From Pseudanabaena sp. FACHB-1998 (GTDB lineage Bacteria > Cyanobacteriota > Cyanobacteriia > Pseudanabaenales > Pseudanabaenaceae), in contig NZ_JACJQA010000028.1 in NCBI RefSeq assembly GCF_014696355.1, positions 62,001-126,000 of the forward strand: a stretch of DNA of 64,000 bases, given 5' to 3'. Below the pieces are notes generated by a model. It saw only the letters and a list, made by a program, of their open reading frames with translations, had not been told where the DNA came from and searched no databases. Shown in pieces: positions 52,107 through 62,804 of the stretch. Both the position numbers and the translations under genes were made by a program. Numbering within the stretch: position 1 is the first letter of the stretch; every line of letters starts with the position of its first letter.

Positions 52107-53507
52107 TTAAGATTTGGTTTTCTCAAGTACAAAGTTACTAAGCGATCGCTGGATTGATACAATCGGAATTTGGGAAATTGCTTCCGTTGCAAAGGCATAG
52201 GTAAGCAGATTCGCCGCACTTTCAGCGTCAATCGCCCGACTTTGGAGATAGAAGATTTCTTCAGCATCCAATTGGCTAACCGTTGCACCGTGAGCACATT
52301 TGACATTATCCGCAAAAATCTCTAACTGCGGTTTAGTATCCACTCGCGCCTTACCCGATAGCAACAGATTGCGGCTTAGCTGTGCGGAATCTGTTTGTTG
52401 AGCCAGCTTCGCAACTTGAATTTTGCCATTAAAAACCGCATGGGAACGTCCATCGGCAATGCATTTATGCAGTTGCTTGCTCGATCCGTGCGGATAGTTG
52501 TGAGAGATTACAGAATGAGTATCGGCAAGCTGTTCTCCATCAAGAAAGGCTAGCCCTGTGAGCGAAGTCTCCGTTTGTGCTGCCATCTGTTGCACAATCA
52601 AGTTCTGACGCGAAATTTTTGCGCCAAAGCTAATTGATTGATTTTTATAGACGCTATTCTTGGCTTGAGCGATCGCGGTGGTATTGATATGAATTGATTC
52701 ATTGCCTTGTCTTTGCACCTTCGTATGATTGACCTGAGCGCCTTCCGCTAGCCAAACTTCTGTCACCGAATTAGTGAAATAGACTTGTTGATTCTCACCA
52801 ACAAAGGTTTGCACAAAGGTCAAATCACTGTGGGATTCAGCGATTACCAAACAACGAGGCTGGGTAATTAAAGTTGATTCTCCTAATTGGGGAGCAGAAA
52901 TAAAGATCAATTGCACAGGATTATCAACCACCAGATTTTTAGGGGCGAGAATAATGGCGACATCTTCCATACAAGCCGTGTTGAGACTCGCAAAATAATC
53001 ATTAGCATCGGGATGCTGTGCGAGGTGCGAGCGCAACTTCGGCAAAATGCGATCACCAAGGGTGGTTAGTGTACCAATAACCAAGCCTTCAGTTACATCG
53101 CTAGCATCTGATAAATCTTTGCGATACTTTCCATTGACAAATACCAGACAATTCCCTAAAGATTCTGGGGCGATATTATTGGCAATTAAGGCTTCAAGAT
53201 TAGCACTACGGGAAGCGATCGCTTGTTGATTAGCAAAAGTCAAACTCCCCAAAGCTGAAACATCAGTATATTTCCATTCTTCATCTTTTGTGGTGGGAAA
53301 AGCAAGGGTTTCTAGGCGATCGCTAGCCAATTGACGCAGTTTGCCCACAAAATCACTAGTCTCCTTGTCAGGACTAGCAATATCGGAACTTAGCTCCACA
53401 ACTTGACTTGTAAATTGTTCGCTATTTACAGCCAACTTACTGCGCGTACTTAACGCACCCTTAAATTCTGCTTGATCTTCCAATTGTTCAGAAACTTGTA
53501 TAGCCAT
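52107..53507 (-). CDS. sufD: Fe-S cluster assembly protein SufD
   Basis: 466 residues. Scaffold component of the SufBCD complex. LAFPTTKDEEWKYTDVSAL at the N-terminus and the C-terminal beta-helix with FNGKIQVAKLAQQTDSAQLSRNLLLS, DTKPQLEIFADNVKCAHGATV (Cys/His of the scaffold) and FYLQSRAIDAESA are visible. The start ATG overlaps the sufC stop by one base (TAATG), so translation is coupled. Confidence 0.96.
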   Translation of the reverse strand: MAIQVSEQLEDQAEFKGALSTRSKLAVNSEQFTSQVVELSSDIASPDKETSDFVGKLRQLASDRLETLAFPTTKDEEWKYTDVSALGSLTFANQQAIASRSANLEALIANNIAPESLGNCLVFVNGKYRKDLSDASDVTEGLVIGTLTTLGDRILPKLRSHLAQHPDANDYFASLNTACMEDVAIILAPKNLVVDNPVQLIFISAPQLGESTLITQPRCLVIAESHSDLTFVQTFVGENQQVYFTNSVTEVWLAEGAQVNHTKVQRQGNESIHINTTAIAQAKNSVYKNQSISFGAKISRQNLIVQQMAAQTETSLTGLAFLDGEQLADTHSVISHNYPHGSSKQLHKCIADGRSHAVFNGKIQVAKLAQQTDSAQLSRNLLLSGKARVDTKPQLEIFADNVKCAHGATVSQLDAEEIFYLQSRAIDAESAANLLTYAFATEAISQIPIVSIQRSLSNFVLEKTKS

Positions 53508-54289
53508 TATGCCAACACCGCCTCTTCTTCTTTGAGCCAGTCATAGCCCTTCTCTTCTAGCTCTAGCGCTAAGTCTTTATCACCAGTCAAGATGATCTTG
53601 CCATTTTCCATAACATGAATGAAGTCAGGAATAATATAATTGAGCAAGCGCTGATAGTGGGTAATTACTAGTGAAGAATTATGAGGTGTGGAAAGCTTAT
53701 TTACACCACCCGCCACAATCCGCAATGCATCAATATCTAGCCCTGAATCAGTCTCATCCAGAATCGCTAAAGTGGGGTCAAGAATTGCCATTTGCAAAAT
53801 TTCATTGCGTTTCTTTTCGCCACCCGAAAATCCTTCGTTGACACTACGACTCAAAAAGCTAGGATTCATTTCTACGATTTCCAACTTTTCTTGAATAAAG
53901 TCATCAAAATCAATAATATCTAACTCTTCTAAGCCCTTATGCTTTCGCAAATTGTTATAGGACAAACGTAAGAAATCAGAATTAGTTACCCCTGGAATTT
54001 CCAGTGGATATTGAAAAGCTAAAAATATTCCTTCTCTAGATCTAATTTCAGGTTCTAAATCTAAGAGATTTTTGCCCTTATACCAAATCTCACCACCTGT
54101 GACGGTATAGGAAGGATGTCCCGCTAATACTTTGGAGAAGGTGCTTTTACCCGAGCCATTTGGTCCCATAATCGCATGAACTTCACCAGCTTTAATTTCG
54201 AGATTTAGTCCTTTAAGAATCTCAACTCCACCAACTTCCGCAGTCAAATCCTTGACCGATAAAATCACTTCACTATTTTCAACAATCAT
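53507..54289 (-). CDS. sufC: Fe-S cluster assembly ATPase SufC
   Basis: 260 residues. ABC-type ATPase of SufBCD. Walker [13 protein letters not shown] (about 42-53), Q-loop [10 protein letters not shown], signature [16 protein letters not shown], Walker [18 protein letters not shown] and H-loop VITHYQRLL. Separated from sufB by about 1.05 kb holding three unrelated genes. Confidence 0.97.
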   Translation of the reverse strand: MIVENSEVILSVKDLTAEVGGVEILKGLNLEIKAGEVHAIMGPNGSGKSTFSKVLAGHPSYTVTGGEIWYKGKNLLDLEPEIRSREGIFLAFQYPLEIPGVTNSDFLRLSYNNLRKHKGLEELDIIDFDDFIQEKLEIVEMNPSFLSRSVNEGFSGGEKKRNEILQMAILDPTLAILDETDSGLDIDALRIVAGGVNKLSTPHNSSLVITHYQRLLNYIIPDFIHVMENGKIILTGDKDLALELEEKGYDWLKEEEAVLA

Positions 54290-54357
54290 CTATGTTTCTC
54301 TTAACAGTTAACTTCAATTGTAATGCTTTTCGTTCCAGATAAATACGTTAGAACACT

Positions 54358-54591
54358 TTAATTCAAGTTATTCCACTCATCAATCGTGATTTCTCTACCT
54401 AAGATATTTTCAATTTCCTTTATCATCATTTTTAGCTGTGGAACGGAATATTCTAAATTTGAGGGGATTGTGAGCCGACATTGTTTATAAATCATAAATT
54501 GATGTCTTGTACCAGAAAATACGCCTTCAAATTCAAGTTTTTGTAGCTTTCGGATAAATTCTTTACGCTTACATGGCGCTAATCGACTCAC
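54358..54591 (-). CDS. HicA-like toxin
   Basis: 77 residues, HicA mRNA-interferase-like double-stranded-RNA-binding fold: KRKEFIRKLQKLEFEGVFSGTRHQFMIY, where the HicA catalytic His of GSHxxF is kept (RHQF), then LTIPSNLEYSVPQLKMMIKEI. It overlaps the upstream HicB gene by 23 bp, antitoxin first. Inserted within the suf gene cluster. Activity not shown. Confidence 0.82.
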   Translation of the reverse strand: MSRLAPCKRKEFIRKLQKLEFEGVFSGTRHQFMIYKQCRLTIPSNLEYSVPQLKMMIKEIENILGREITIDEWNNLN

Positions 54592-54841
54592 TTTTTAGCT
54601 CCTGATTTAGATCAATCCCACTAATGATCGGTAAATGATGACCTAGCTTTAAACCTAAAAATAACCAGTCTTCAAATACAGATTGCACTTCATATTCGCA
54701 TTCTCGTAAGGTTTCGCCAAAAGCAATTACACCATGACAATTTGGAATACGTCCAACAAACGAGTTATCCTCTAGCTTATCGTATGTTGCTTGTCTGAGA
54801 GCTTGCTCTACATAATCACTAAGAATAAATTTAACCGCCAT
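54569..54841 (-). CDS. HicB-like antitoxin
   Basis: 90 residues from ATG 54841 (an in-frame GTG lies at 54850). HicB-type pseudo-RNase H fold: VKFILSDYVEQALRQATYDK, FVGRIPNCHGVIAFGETLRECEYEVQSVFEDWLFLGLKLGHHLPII. No obvious DNA-binding tail, as in the short cyanobacterial HicB proteins. Translationally coupled to the HicA gene. Confidence 0.82.
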   Translation of the reverse strand: MAVKFILSDYVEQALRQATYDKLEDNSFVGRIPNCHGVIAFGETLRECEYEVQSVFEDWLFLGLKLGHHLPIISGIDLNQELKSESISAM

Positions 54842-54864
54842 ATCAAACACCTGTATATTCTCGT

Positions 54865-55290
54865 TTAAATTGTTGTTAATAAATGCATAGCGCGTTTCAA
54901 GATCTCCGATTGATTCACCATTTTACCAAGGGCGATCGCATCATAAGCACCGCCAAAAGTTTCTAGTCGAGCATTGTCTAAAGCGCGATCATATGCTTCT
55001 TCGAGAATTTCTTGCAATTCGCGATCACTTAAATAATTACCGCCAGCCTTCCGTCGTTTGTTTGTGCGTTGGATTGAGAATATAGAATTACGGATTGATA
55101 CATCCCAAGAACTGGTAGAACGCTTTTCAGCAGACTGCTTGATAAGATGTAGTAAAAGAATCACAGCATAACTTTGGATTTTATTAATCTTGTCGTCTTT
55201 GCTCATCTCTTCTAGCTCATCGATCAGCATCAGAGCAGATTGGGTATCTCCTCTCTGAATTAGCGATCGCAGTTCTATGAGTTCTTCCAT
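54865..55290 (-). CDS. DUF29-like protein
   Basis: 141 residues from ATG 55290 (a GTG at 55305 overlaps the sufB terminator). Resembles cyanobacterial DUF29: IDELEEMSKDDKINKIQSYAVILLLHLIKQ, SWDVSIRNSIFSIQ, LSDRELQEILEEAYDRALDNARLET. The usual N-terminal LYEEDFYLW segment is missing, so it is a short or divergent member. Function unknown. Lies 24 bp upstream of the HicB-like gene and likely arrived with it. Confidence 0.65.
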   Translation of the reverse strand: MEELIELRSLIQRGDTQSALMLIDELEEMSKDDKINKIQSYAVILLLHLIKQSAEKRSTSSWDVSIRNSIFSIQRTNKRRKAGGNYLSDRELQEILEEAYDRALDNARLETFGGAYDAIALGKMVNQSEILKRAMHLLTTI

Positions 55291-55305
55291 AATTCTGTAA
55301 TTCAC

Positions 55306-55339
55306 AAATAGAGTTGACGCAAAGCGTCAACTCTATTTT
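55306..55339. terminator. 14-bp hairpin after sufB
   Basis: AAATAGAGTTGACG pairs perfectly with CGTCAACTCTATTT around CAAAGC. The right arm overlaps two bases of the sufB stop. If it terminates, it would cut sufB off from sufC/D. Confidence 0.85.
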
Positions 55340-56774
55340 AACCCACACTATTCTCTAACTTCAAAGCCAAGAGCTTGTCTGCTTCAACTGCAAATTCCAT
55401 CGGCAAAGCGTTGAATACTTCCTTACAGAAGCCGCTAATAATCATTGAAACCGCATCTTCTACAGCGATACCGCGTTGTTGGAAATAGAAGAGTTGTTCT
55501 TCGCCAATCTTAGAAGTTGAGGCTTCATGCTCAACCCTTGCCGTATTATTTTGGACTTGGATATAGGGGAAAGTATTCGCCTGTGAGCAATCACCGATTA
55601 GCATTGAGTCGCATTGAGAATAATTTCTTGCGCCTTCTGCTTTTGGTGAAATCTTCACTAAGCCGCGATAGCTATTTTGGGAACCACCAGCGGAAATACC
55701 CTTAGAAACGATCTTGCTGCGGGTGTTTTTGCCGATATGCACCATTTTTGAGCCTGTATCAGCCTGTTGCTTGTTGTTAGTCAAAGCAACCGAGTAAAAC
55801 TCACCAACGGAATTTTCACCGACTAATACACAACTAGGATATTTCCAAGTAATTGCCGAACCAGTTTCTACTTGCGTCCAAGAGATTTTCGAGTTTTTGC
55901 CTTGGCATAAACCACGCTTAGTTACAAAGTTATAAATACCGCCTTTGCCATTCTTATCGCCAGCGTACCAGTTCTGCACAGTGGAATATTTTACTTCCGC
56001 GTCATCGAGGGTGACGATTTCGACAACTGCGGCGTGAAGTTGATTAGTATCAAACATCGGCGCAGTACAGCCTTCAAGATAGCTAACATAAGCTCCTTCT
56101 TCGGCAACGATCAGGGTGCGCTCAAACTGTCCAGAGTCACCATTGTTAATGCGGAAATAGGTGGACAAATCCATTGGACATTTCACGCCTTTGGGGATGT
56201 AGACGAAGGAACCATCGCTAAATACGGCGGCGTTTAGTGCTGAGAAGTAGTTGTCAGCGATCGGGACAACGCTACCCAAATATTTTTTGATTAGTTCGGG
56301 ATACTCATGCATCGCTTCCGAGATCGAGCAGAAAATTACGCCGACTTTGGCTAAATCTTTTTTAAAGGTAGTGGCGACAGAAACGCTGTCAAAAATTGCG
56401 TCAACGGCAACATTAGCGAGACGTTTTTGTTCATTTAGAGAAATACCTAACTTCTCGAAGGTGTCCAGCAATTCGGGATCGACCTCATCGAGGCTTGCTT
56501 TTTTCTTGGACTGCTTAGGTGCAGAATAGTAAACGATATCTTGATAATTGATCGCAGGATAATCCACATGCGCCCAAGTCGGTTCTTGCATCTTTAACCA
56601 TTGTCGATACGCTTTGAGACGAAATTCCAGCATGTATTCTGGCTCATTTTTCTTAGCCGAAATCATGCGGACGACATCTTCGCTAAGCCCGCGAGGAATC
56701 GTGTCCGACTCAATGGACGTAACAAATCCGTATTTGTATGGTTGGTTGACAAGTGCTTGAACCGTTGCAGTCAT
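55338..56774 (-). CDS. sufB: Fe-S cluster assembly protein SufB
   Basis: 478 residues. Core scaffold of SufBCD. Typical segments: [31 protein letters not shown] at the N-terminus, [77 protein letters not shown] and [22 protein letters not shown]. The start faces sufR across 285 bp containing SufR-type operators. Confidence 0.97.
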   Translation of the reverse strand: MTATVQALVNQPYKYGFVTSIESDTIPRGLSEDVVRMISAKKNEPEYMLEFRLKAYRQWLKMQEPTWAHVDYPAINYQDIVYYSAPKQSKKKASLDEVDPELLDTFEKLGISLNEQKRLANVAVDAIFDSVSVATTFKKDLAKVGVIFCSISEAMHEYPELIKKYLGSVVPIADNYFSALNAAVFSDGSFVYIPKGVKCPMDLSTYFRINNGDSGQFERTLIVAEEGAYVSYLEGCTAPMFDTNQLHAAVVEIVTLDDAEVKYSTVQNWYAGDKNGKGGIYNFVTKRGLCQGKNSKISWTQVETGSAITWKYPSCVLVGENSVGEFYSVALTNNKQQADTGSKMVHIGKNTRSKIVSKGISAGGSQNSYRGLVKISPKAEGARNYSQCDSMLIGDCSQANTFPYIQVQNNTARVEHEASTSKIGEEQLFYFQQRGIAVEDAVSMIISGFCKEVFNALPMEFAVEADKLLALKLENSVG

Positions 56775-56846
56775 GTCAGTTAAGGCTCCTAGTGATTAAC
56801 TTTTGAATATTTTTTATGCAAAGCATAAGAAATGTTCTTACTAAAA

Positions 56847-56860
56847 CAACTTGCTTGTTT
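56847..56860. promoter_or_regulatory. Imperfect SufR-type operator
   Basis: CAAC-TTGCTT-GTTT, one mismatch from CAAC-N6-GTTG. It is 73 bp upstream of the sufB ATG. Confidence 0.6.
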
Positions 56861-56885
56861 CTTTACTCATTGTACGGTACATTAG

Positions 56886-56899
56886 CAACATACAAGTTG
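56886..56899. promoter_or_regulatory. Perfect SufR operator CAAC-N6-GTTG
   Basis: CAACATACAAGTTG lies between the divergent sufB and sufR genes. The CAAC-N6-GTTG motif is the site described for cyanobacterial SufR, which represses sufBCDS and itself. Two sites 39 bp apart fit dimer binding at both promoters. Confidence 0.8.
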
Positions 56900-56958
56900 T
56901 CAAAGTCAATTTTTTTATAAACTTACAACTTCGGCACATAACCATGGTCATTAACATC

Positions 56959-57019
56959 AAGCAAAACCCAAGAGAAAATTGCGATGCGAAGCATCGCAAT
57001 TTTCTCTTGGGTTTTGCTT
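56959..57019. repeat. 29-bp perfect hairpin in the sufR leader
   Basis: AAGCAAAACCCAAGAGAAAA... at 56959-56987 pairs perfectly with 56991-57019, loop GAA in ATGC-GAA-GCAT. It ends 40 bp before the sufR ATG, downstream of the operators, so it may form in the sufR mRNA leader. Confidence 0.87.
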
Positions 57020-57059
57020 ATATGACCAACTGCTCGAATTGCCATCAGGAGCTTATTTC

Positions 57060-57802
57060 ATGAAAACTCCCATCGGCGTTGCTGAGATGATTACGCCAAA
57101 CTTAAAGCTAGATCCTGAAGATCATCAGTTAGACAAAAGCGTAGATAAAAGCGATGCCAAGCCTGAAACTAAACATGACACTAAGCAAGATATTTTGCAG
57201 CATTTGCTAAAGCGCGGCGAAGTGACCGCCCAAGATTTGGCAGATCGGCTAGATATTAGTCCCCAAGCAATTCGGAAGCATTTAAAAGATTTAGAAGCTG
57301 AGGGGCTGATTTACCACACTGCTGAGCAAATGGGCATGGGTCGTCCTCAATTTATTTATGCTCTAACGGTGGCGGGACGCGATCGCTTTCCTGATAGTTA
57401 TAATCAATTTGCCGTAAATTTCTTAGATACGCTGATCGATACCTTAGGCAAAGAGCAAGTATCTGAGGTGTTGCAAAAGCAATGGCAACGCAAAGCCCAA
57501 AATTATAAATCGCAACTTGGAAGAGGTTCGCTAAAACAAAGACTAGAGAAATTAGCTGAGCTCCGCCGTTCCGAAGGTTATGTAACGGAATGGTTTCCTG
57601 TAGAAGGAAAAAATCAAAGCTTTATTTTTACAGAATATAATTGCGCGATCGCCCATGTGGCGGAATCTTTTCCTAGTGTTTGTGGGCATGAATTAGAAAT
57701 GTTTGCGACGGTACTAGATTGTCCAGTGGAGCGAACTCACTGGATGGTTGATGGCGAACATCGTTGTGGATATTTAATTCGAGAGCAAGGTGTTAGCTGT
57801 TA
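57060..57802 (+). CDS. sufR: Fe-S-responsive repressor SufR
   Basis: 247 residues from ATG 57060, preceded by AGGAG at 8 nt; a longer frame from 56979 runs through the leader hairpin and is rejected. DeoR/ArsR-like winged helix at about 40-100: RGEVTAQDLADRLDISPQAIRKHLKDLEAEGLI. C-terminal Cys residues CAIAHVAESFPSVCGHE...LDCPVE...HRCGYLI are the cluster ligands expected in SufR. Represses the suf operon when its 4Fe-4S cluster is present; regulation is probably autogenous through the sites at 56847-56899. Confidence 0.93.
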
Positions 57803-57931
57803 GCGGATAACTTCACAAATAGAGATGATTTCGATTAGCATAGATATTAGTAGTTATGGTTTACAGAGAATGTGACATTTTGCGTCATATTCTTTAACCC
57901 TAGTAGTTTTGAGATAAATCAAGGAAAAAAT

Positions 57932-58168
57932 ATGAGTTTAACTTTAACCAGAGATAATGTTGAGAATGTTCTCGATGAATTGCGTCCCTATTTGATGTCT
58001 GATGGAGGCAATGTGGAACTTGTGGAAATCGAAGGACCAATTGTGAGATTACGTTTGCAAGGTGCTTGTGGTTCTTGTCCTAGTTCAGCAATGACTCTCA
58101 GAATGGGTATTGAGCGCAAGTTAAAAGAAGAGATTCCTGAAATTGATGAAATCGAACAGGTTTTCTAA
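57932..58168 (+). CDS. nfu: NFU-type Fe-S carrier protein
   Basis: 78 residues from ATG 57932, preceded by AAGGA. Short NifU C-terminal domain protein: [26 protein letters not shown] and the cluster-binding C-x-x-C in [20 protein letters not shown]. Carries Fe-S clusters to target proteins such as PSI components. It lies 129 bp downstream of sufR on the same strand, forming a compact Fe-S locus. Confidence 0.93.
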   Translation: MSLTLTRDNVENVLDELRPYLMSDGGNVELVEIEGPIVRLRLQGACGSCPSSAMTLRMGIERKLKEEIPEIDEIEQVF

Positions 58169-58182
58169 AAATCGCCATTGGG

Positions 58183-58215
58183 ATAAAAAAGCTGGGCTTT
58201 GCCCAGCTTTTTTAT
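58183..58215. terminator. Bidirectional terminator, nfu / hybrid kinase
   Basis: ATAAAAAAGCTGGGC pairs perfectly with GCCCAGCTTTTTTAT, loop TTT. The right arm contains the kinase stop codon. Confidence 0.87.
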
Positions 58216-61200
58216 GGATATTTTTTTTGAATCATCGCAAATAGTTCTTGTATTTTTCTAAATTGATCCTCTACATCATCCCATTTGTGATTTATCTCGC
58301 TATTCTCTAAGTCATTGGCGATCGCTGCCATAGAAAGGATACCTAAGTTGCTAGCCGAACCTTTAATGAAATGAGCGACACGTTTAATCTCTACCCAGTT
58401 TTGAGAGGCGATCGCTTGTTGGAGTTGTTCTAAACTCTCGACAGTTGCGCTACAAAAAGTTTGGAGAAGTTCAGTTTTAAATTCTTCACTACCATCAGCA
58501 ATTTCATCTATATATGTCCAGTCGATGAGGGGCACATCTATTTCTAGACATTTGTTATCAGCATTATCTTGACCTACTGACTCATGGGACATATCCGCAG
58601 TAACTACAGCTTCACTAGTATCAATGAGTTCTCTCTCAATTTGAAGTTTTAGCTCCCATTCTAATAACTTTTGGGCAAGATCGTCTTTGCGAATTGGTTT
58701 ACTAAGGTAATCATCCATACCACAATTGATACAGCGATCGCGATCCTCTTTCATCGCATTGGCAGTCATGGCAATGATAGTGATTTTCGACTTATCCGAA
58801 GGTTGATTGCGTATGGCAATAGTCGTCTCATAGCCATCTAGCTCTGGCATCTGACAATCCATCAAAATAATGTCGTAATCAATGCACTCTAGTAACTGGA
58901 GAACTTCTTTCCCATTGCCCGCCACATCCGCCTCATAACCAATGCTGCGTAATTGATGCAGAGCTACTTTTTGATTAATCGGACTATCTTCCGCAATTAA
59001 AATTTTGAGTTTAGAAGTTTTAATTCCTTGAATAGCAGTTCCCCTAGCCTTTTTATTTCTATCATTGTTAAAGGTTTCATATTCTAGATCTCCACGGGCA
59101 TTGGCAATTACAGACATCAAGGTGTCTAGTAATCGAGACTGTTTGATCGGCTTGACTAGATATTCATCAAAGCCTATCTCCTTAATTTTATTTACTCCAT
59201 TGCTTTGATTGAGGGATGTTAACATGATCAACTTAGTGGAACTCAATCTCACATCCGCCTTAATTTGAATACCTAAATTTTCTCCATCCAAATCTGGCAT
59301 TTGCATATCCAAGATGGCTAACTCATAGGCATCACCCTCATCGACTGCTTTTTGCATTACCGAAAGAGCGTCAGACGAATGTTGGATTGCATCCACGCGC
59401 ATCTGCCAAGCTGTCAATTGATAGGTCAAAATTTTGCAATTAGTTTCGTTGTCATCAACAACTAATACGCGAATATCTTTGAGATTAATTTCACGGCGAG
59501 GTCGGAGATTGGCGATCGCGCTAAGAGATGGCTTAGTAAAAGGAATTAGGAACCAAAAATGCGATCCCTTCCCTACTTCGCTATCAATACCAAACTTGCC
59601 CCCCATTAAATCAATAATTTGTTTGCAAATAGCTAAACCTAAGCCCGTACCGCCATATTTGCGTGTAGTTGAAGCATCCACCTGTGTAAATGGCTGAAAC
59701 AGCTTACTTTGGGATTCTATCGGAATCCCGATGCCTGTATCAATAACCCTAAATTCAAGGTTTACACTGGAGTCAGTTTCTGATTTCAAAGAAACCTTCA
59801 CGACTACTTCTCCCTTCTCAGTAAATTTAATGGCATTACTTACTAGATTGGTCAATATTTGTCTTAATCGCGACACATCTCCACATAGGTAGTTAGGAAC
59901 ATCATGATGAACTAGGGAAGCGAGTTCTAATCCTTTAGATTGAGCAAGCATCGCTAGCAGATCTATAACTTCCTCAACGCAGGTATTTAGCTCAAAGTTA
60001 ATTTCTTCTAATTCCATTTCATTCGCTTCAAGCTTAGAGAAATCAAGAATTTCGTTAATTAAAGTCAGTAAATTCTCGCCACTAATCCGAATCGTCTCTA
60101 CAAAGTCTCTCTGTACTGGCGAAAGCTGAGTATCCGCGAGTAACCCTGTCATGCCTAAAACTGCATTCATTGGCGTGCGGATTTCATGGCTCATGGTTGC
60201 CAAGAATGAGCTTTTCATCTTCGTCGCAGTTTCCGCTTCACGGCGTGCTTCTTCTAGTTCAATGTTTTGTAATGAAAGCTGCTTGCGTTGATAGGTTTCT
60301 TGCTCTAAGAGTGAGGCTTGATAGAGGGCAATTCCAAATTGTGAAGCTAATTCACTCAGAAAATCTATTTCAAAATTTCGCCAATGCCGAACATCACTGC
60401 ATTGATGAGCTATGAGTAAGCCCCAGAGGCGATCGCTTTCGAGAATAGGAACTACTAAATTGGCTTTGACCTGAAGATCTGCCATCAGTTCTTTATAACA
60501 TACTGGAGAATTAGAGTTAGCAATATCATCATTAATAATCTTTTTACCTTGACGATAGGCTTGCCACAAACCATTACGGAAACAGAGGTCTTTAACATTC
60601 GCATCTAATAGGGATAGCCAAGGAGAAGTAACGGATTCAGCGACCACTTTACCCTCCCATTCTCCATTAAATTGATAAAAAACAACCCGATCGGCTTTTA
60701 AAAATTTACTTACTTCCGATACGGTTGTATTTAATATTTCATTAATATTAAGAGATTGCCGAATACGGAGGGTAACTTGAGAAGCTACGAGCGATCGCCA
60801 GTTTTGGAGGCGAACTTCTTCCTCAACTTGCCTGCGATCGGTAATATCAGAGCCAGTAATAATGATAAATTCCGCTTTTTTATCTGCATTTAATAAGGTT
60901 GTACTAGACCACGAAATTAAATGTTTTTGACCATTTTTGCTTAGCCAATAGTTTTCTTGATGATTAGATAGGGTTTTATTTGCGGATTCCTCTAATATCT
61001 GACAAACAGATTGAATGTCGTCAGGCAGTAAAAAAATCTTCCAGAAAATTTGATCTATTACTTCTTCATAGGAATAGCCCGTTATCTGTTCGCACTCACG
61101 ATTTAAACGTACGATCTTTCCCTGTGGATTAATTACAACTACTAATGCGCCTACCGTATCCAAAACAGCGATCGTAAAATCTCTTTCTTTTTTGAGGACA

Positions 61201-62408
61201 TGTTCTAGTTGGCGACGGGTATCAATTTCACGATAGACATAATAAAACACTAGCCCTAACACTCCTAAGGCAAGAGCTAGAGTGATGATCGAATATTCTA
61301 TGGATTGATTGATTAAAGCTTGTCTTCTATTAAGCCAATTTATTAGATTGTTTTTTTCAATTTCAATTAATTCTTCAGAACGTAGTTCTGAAATATTTAA
61401 TAATCTGGCACTATCATCTTGAATTTTTTTCTGAGTTGCTTTAATACCAGCAGCTTTATATAGCGCCACAAGTTGTAGAGAATTGTCTGTTTCTTTGGCT
61501 ATGTATTTAATTAAAAATTTCTTGGCTTCAATATATTGACCAAATTCTTTTTTGGCATCAACCTTTAAGTTATTGGGTGTTTCCGTCTGTTTTAATGTTT
61601 GGATATCCTGATCCAGTTGCAACATTAATATTTCAAATTTTTCGAGCTTTTCTTCACTATTGGTGAAGATATATTCCATCACCGTAGCTTTTAAATCACG
61701 AAGATGATTAAGAGGACGATTAATTTTTTCTAGGATTTCCTGTTGACGCAAAAAAGCAACATTAGTCTCTTGTAATTTAGTTAAATTTAGGTAAGAAATA
61801 CCACCTAACGCAACAATCATGGTGGCAGTAATCCCTGTCCATAAAGCAATTTTTGTTAAAAACCTACTCCTTTTTTCTCTAGAACTTGATAATAGTGATA
61901 AACGCCCAATTTTAGTGATACTTCTTCTTGTTGCCAGAATATATCGAACCTGACCAGCTAAAGATTTCAAGGCAACAATCTGCTCTTGGCTAAGCTCTCT
62001 GGGCTTATGATCAATTACACATAGAGTGCCGATGGGAAACCCTTCAGAAGTTTTAATGGGAACTCCTGCATAAAAGCGAATGTGCGGTGCGCCTGTAACT
62101 AATGGATTATCGCTAAATCTCTCATCGGTTAAGGTATCAGGGATTATAAAAATACCGTCTTGAAGAATTGCATGGGCGCAAAAAGCTATTTTCTTAGGAG
62201 TTTCTAACGCCGTGATTCCCACCTTTGATTTAAACCATTGCCGTTCTTTGTCTATTAAGCTCACTAATGCGATCGGGGTCTGACAAATTTGAGCAGCCAA
62301 TTGAGTAATATCATCAAAACCTTTCTCTGGCTTAGTATCGAGAATATTGCACTGATGTAGAGCGGCGACTCTTTCCAGTTCGTTTATAGGCTCTTTTGCA
62401 GGAATCAT
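58212..62408 (-). CDS. Hybrid sensor histidine kinase (GAF-TM-PAS-GAF-HisKA-HATPase-REC-REC-Hpt)
   Basis: 1398 residues. Order: N-terminal GAF (about 10-165, [17 protein letters not shown]...[24 protein letters not shown]), two membrane helices (about 194-216 and 371-391) around a helical extracytoplasmic segment, PAS (about 415-535), GAF (about 545-700), HisKA ([18 protein letters not shown], His about 740), HATPase ([34 protein letters not shown]), two REC domains (phospho-Asp about 1032 and 1182, CQMPELDG) and Hpt ([11 protein letters not shown], His about 1343). A full four-step phosphorelay in one chain. The ligand is unknown. Monocistronic. Confidence 0.92.
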   Translation of the reverse strand: MIPAKEPINELERVAALHQCNILDTKPEKGFDDITQLAAQICQTPIALVSLIDKERQWFKSKVGITALETPKKIAFCAHAILQDGIFIIPDTLTDERFSDNPLVTGAPHIRFYAGVPIKTSEGFPIGTLCVIDHKPRELSQEQIVALKSLAGQVRYILATRRSITKIGRLSLLSSSREKRSRFLTKIALWTGITATMIVALGGISYLNLTKLQETNVAFLRQQEILEKINRPLNHLRDLKATVMEYIFTNSEEKLEKFEILMLQLDQDIQTLKQTETPNNLKVDAKKEFGQYIEAKKFLIKYIAKETDNSLQLVALYKAAGIKATQKKIQDDSARLLNISELRSEELIEIEKNNLINWLNRRQALINQSIEYSIITLALALGVLGLVFYYVYREIDTRRQLEHVLKKERDFTIAVLDTVGALVVVINPQGKIVRLNRECEQITGYSYEEVIDQIFWKIFLLPDDIQSVCQILEESANKTLSNHQENYWLSKNGQKHLISWSSTTLLNADKKAEFIIITGSDITDRRQVEEEVRLQNWRSLVASQVTLRIRQSLNINEILNTTVSEVSKFLKADRVVFYQFNGEWEGKVVAESVTSPWLSLLDANVKDLCFRNGLWQAYRQGKKIINDDIANSNSPVCYKELMADLQVKANLVVPILESDRLWGLLIAHQCSDVRHWRNFEIDFLSELASQFGIALYQASLLEQETYQRKQLSLQNIELEEARREAETATKMKSSFLATMSHEIRTPMNAVLGMTGLLADTQLSPVQRDFVETIRISGENLLTLINEILDFSKLEANEMELEEINFELNTCVEEVIDLLAMLAQSKGLELASLVHHDVPNYLCGDVSRLRQILTNLVSNAIKFTEKGEVVVKVSLKSETDSSVNLEFRVIDTGIGIPIESQSKLFQPFTQVDASTTRKYGGTGLGLAICKQIIDLMGGKFGIDSEVGKGSHFWFLIPFTKPSLSAIANLRPRREINLKDIRVLVVDDNETNCKILTYQLTAWQMRVDAIQHSSDALSVMQKAVDEGDAYELAILDMQMPDLDGENLGIQIKADVRLSSTKLIMLTSLNQSNGVNKIKEIGFDEYLVKPIKQSRLLDTLMSVIANARGDLEYETFNNDRNKKARGTAIQGIKTSKLKILIAEDSPINQKVALHQLRSIGYEADVAGNGKEVLQLLECIDYDIILMDCQMPELDGYETTIAIRNQPSDKSKITIIAMTANAMKEDRDRCINCGMDDYLSKPIRKDDLAQKLLEWELKLQIERELIDTSEAVVTADMSHESVGQDNADNKCLEIDVPLIDWTYIDEIADGSEEFKTELLQTFCSATVESLEQLQQAIASQNWVEIKRVAHFIKGSASNLGILSMAAIANDLENSEINHKWDDVEDQFRKIQELFAMIQKKYP

Positions 62409-62804
62409 TTAAATAAATTAAGAGTTAATCAATCATTGGTTGAATAGAAGTCTAAAACTAAATCCGTCAGTATTTTAACGTATGTCTATTTTGAAAATTT
62501 CTAGTAAATATTCATAACAGAAAGAGATCAAAAATTCCACCTAAAGCCCCTTTTCCCCGTTAAGTTGATTTAATTGTTACGAAAACAGAAAATTTTATCA
62601 AAAAGACTTATTAACTTTAGAGGACTAATAATCAACTATAACTTGTTTAAATAATTCCTATCGTTTATAGCTACCTCTAATATAGCAATTGATTAACTTT
62701 TCATCGATCTTTTTTGAAGAAGTGTTGCGATCGCCGCCTCAATCGGTATTCCTTAGCAGTACAATGACGATCGCTCTTTCTATGTTTTAAGCATAAATAC
62801 TCTC
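62409..62804. other. Divergent promoter region, kinase / bioB
   Basis: 396 bp, AT-rich. No ORF, tRNA or long hairpin recognised. It presumably holds promoters for both genes. Confidence 0.4.

Noticed and set aside
56979-57059. Longer SufR starting at 56979
   Set aside because: It would be translated from the arm of the 29-bp hairpin; ATG 57060 has a good Shine-Dalgarno.
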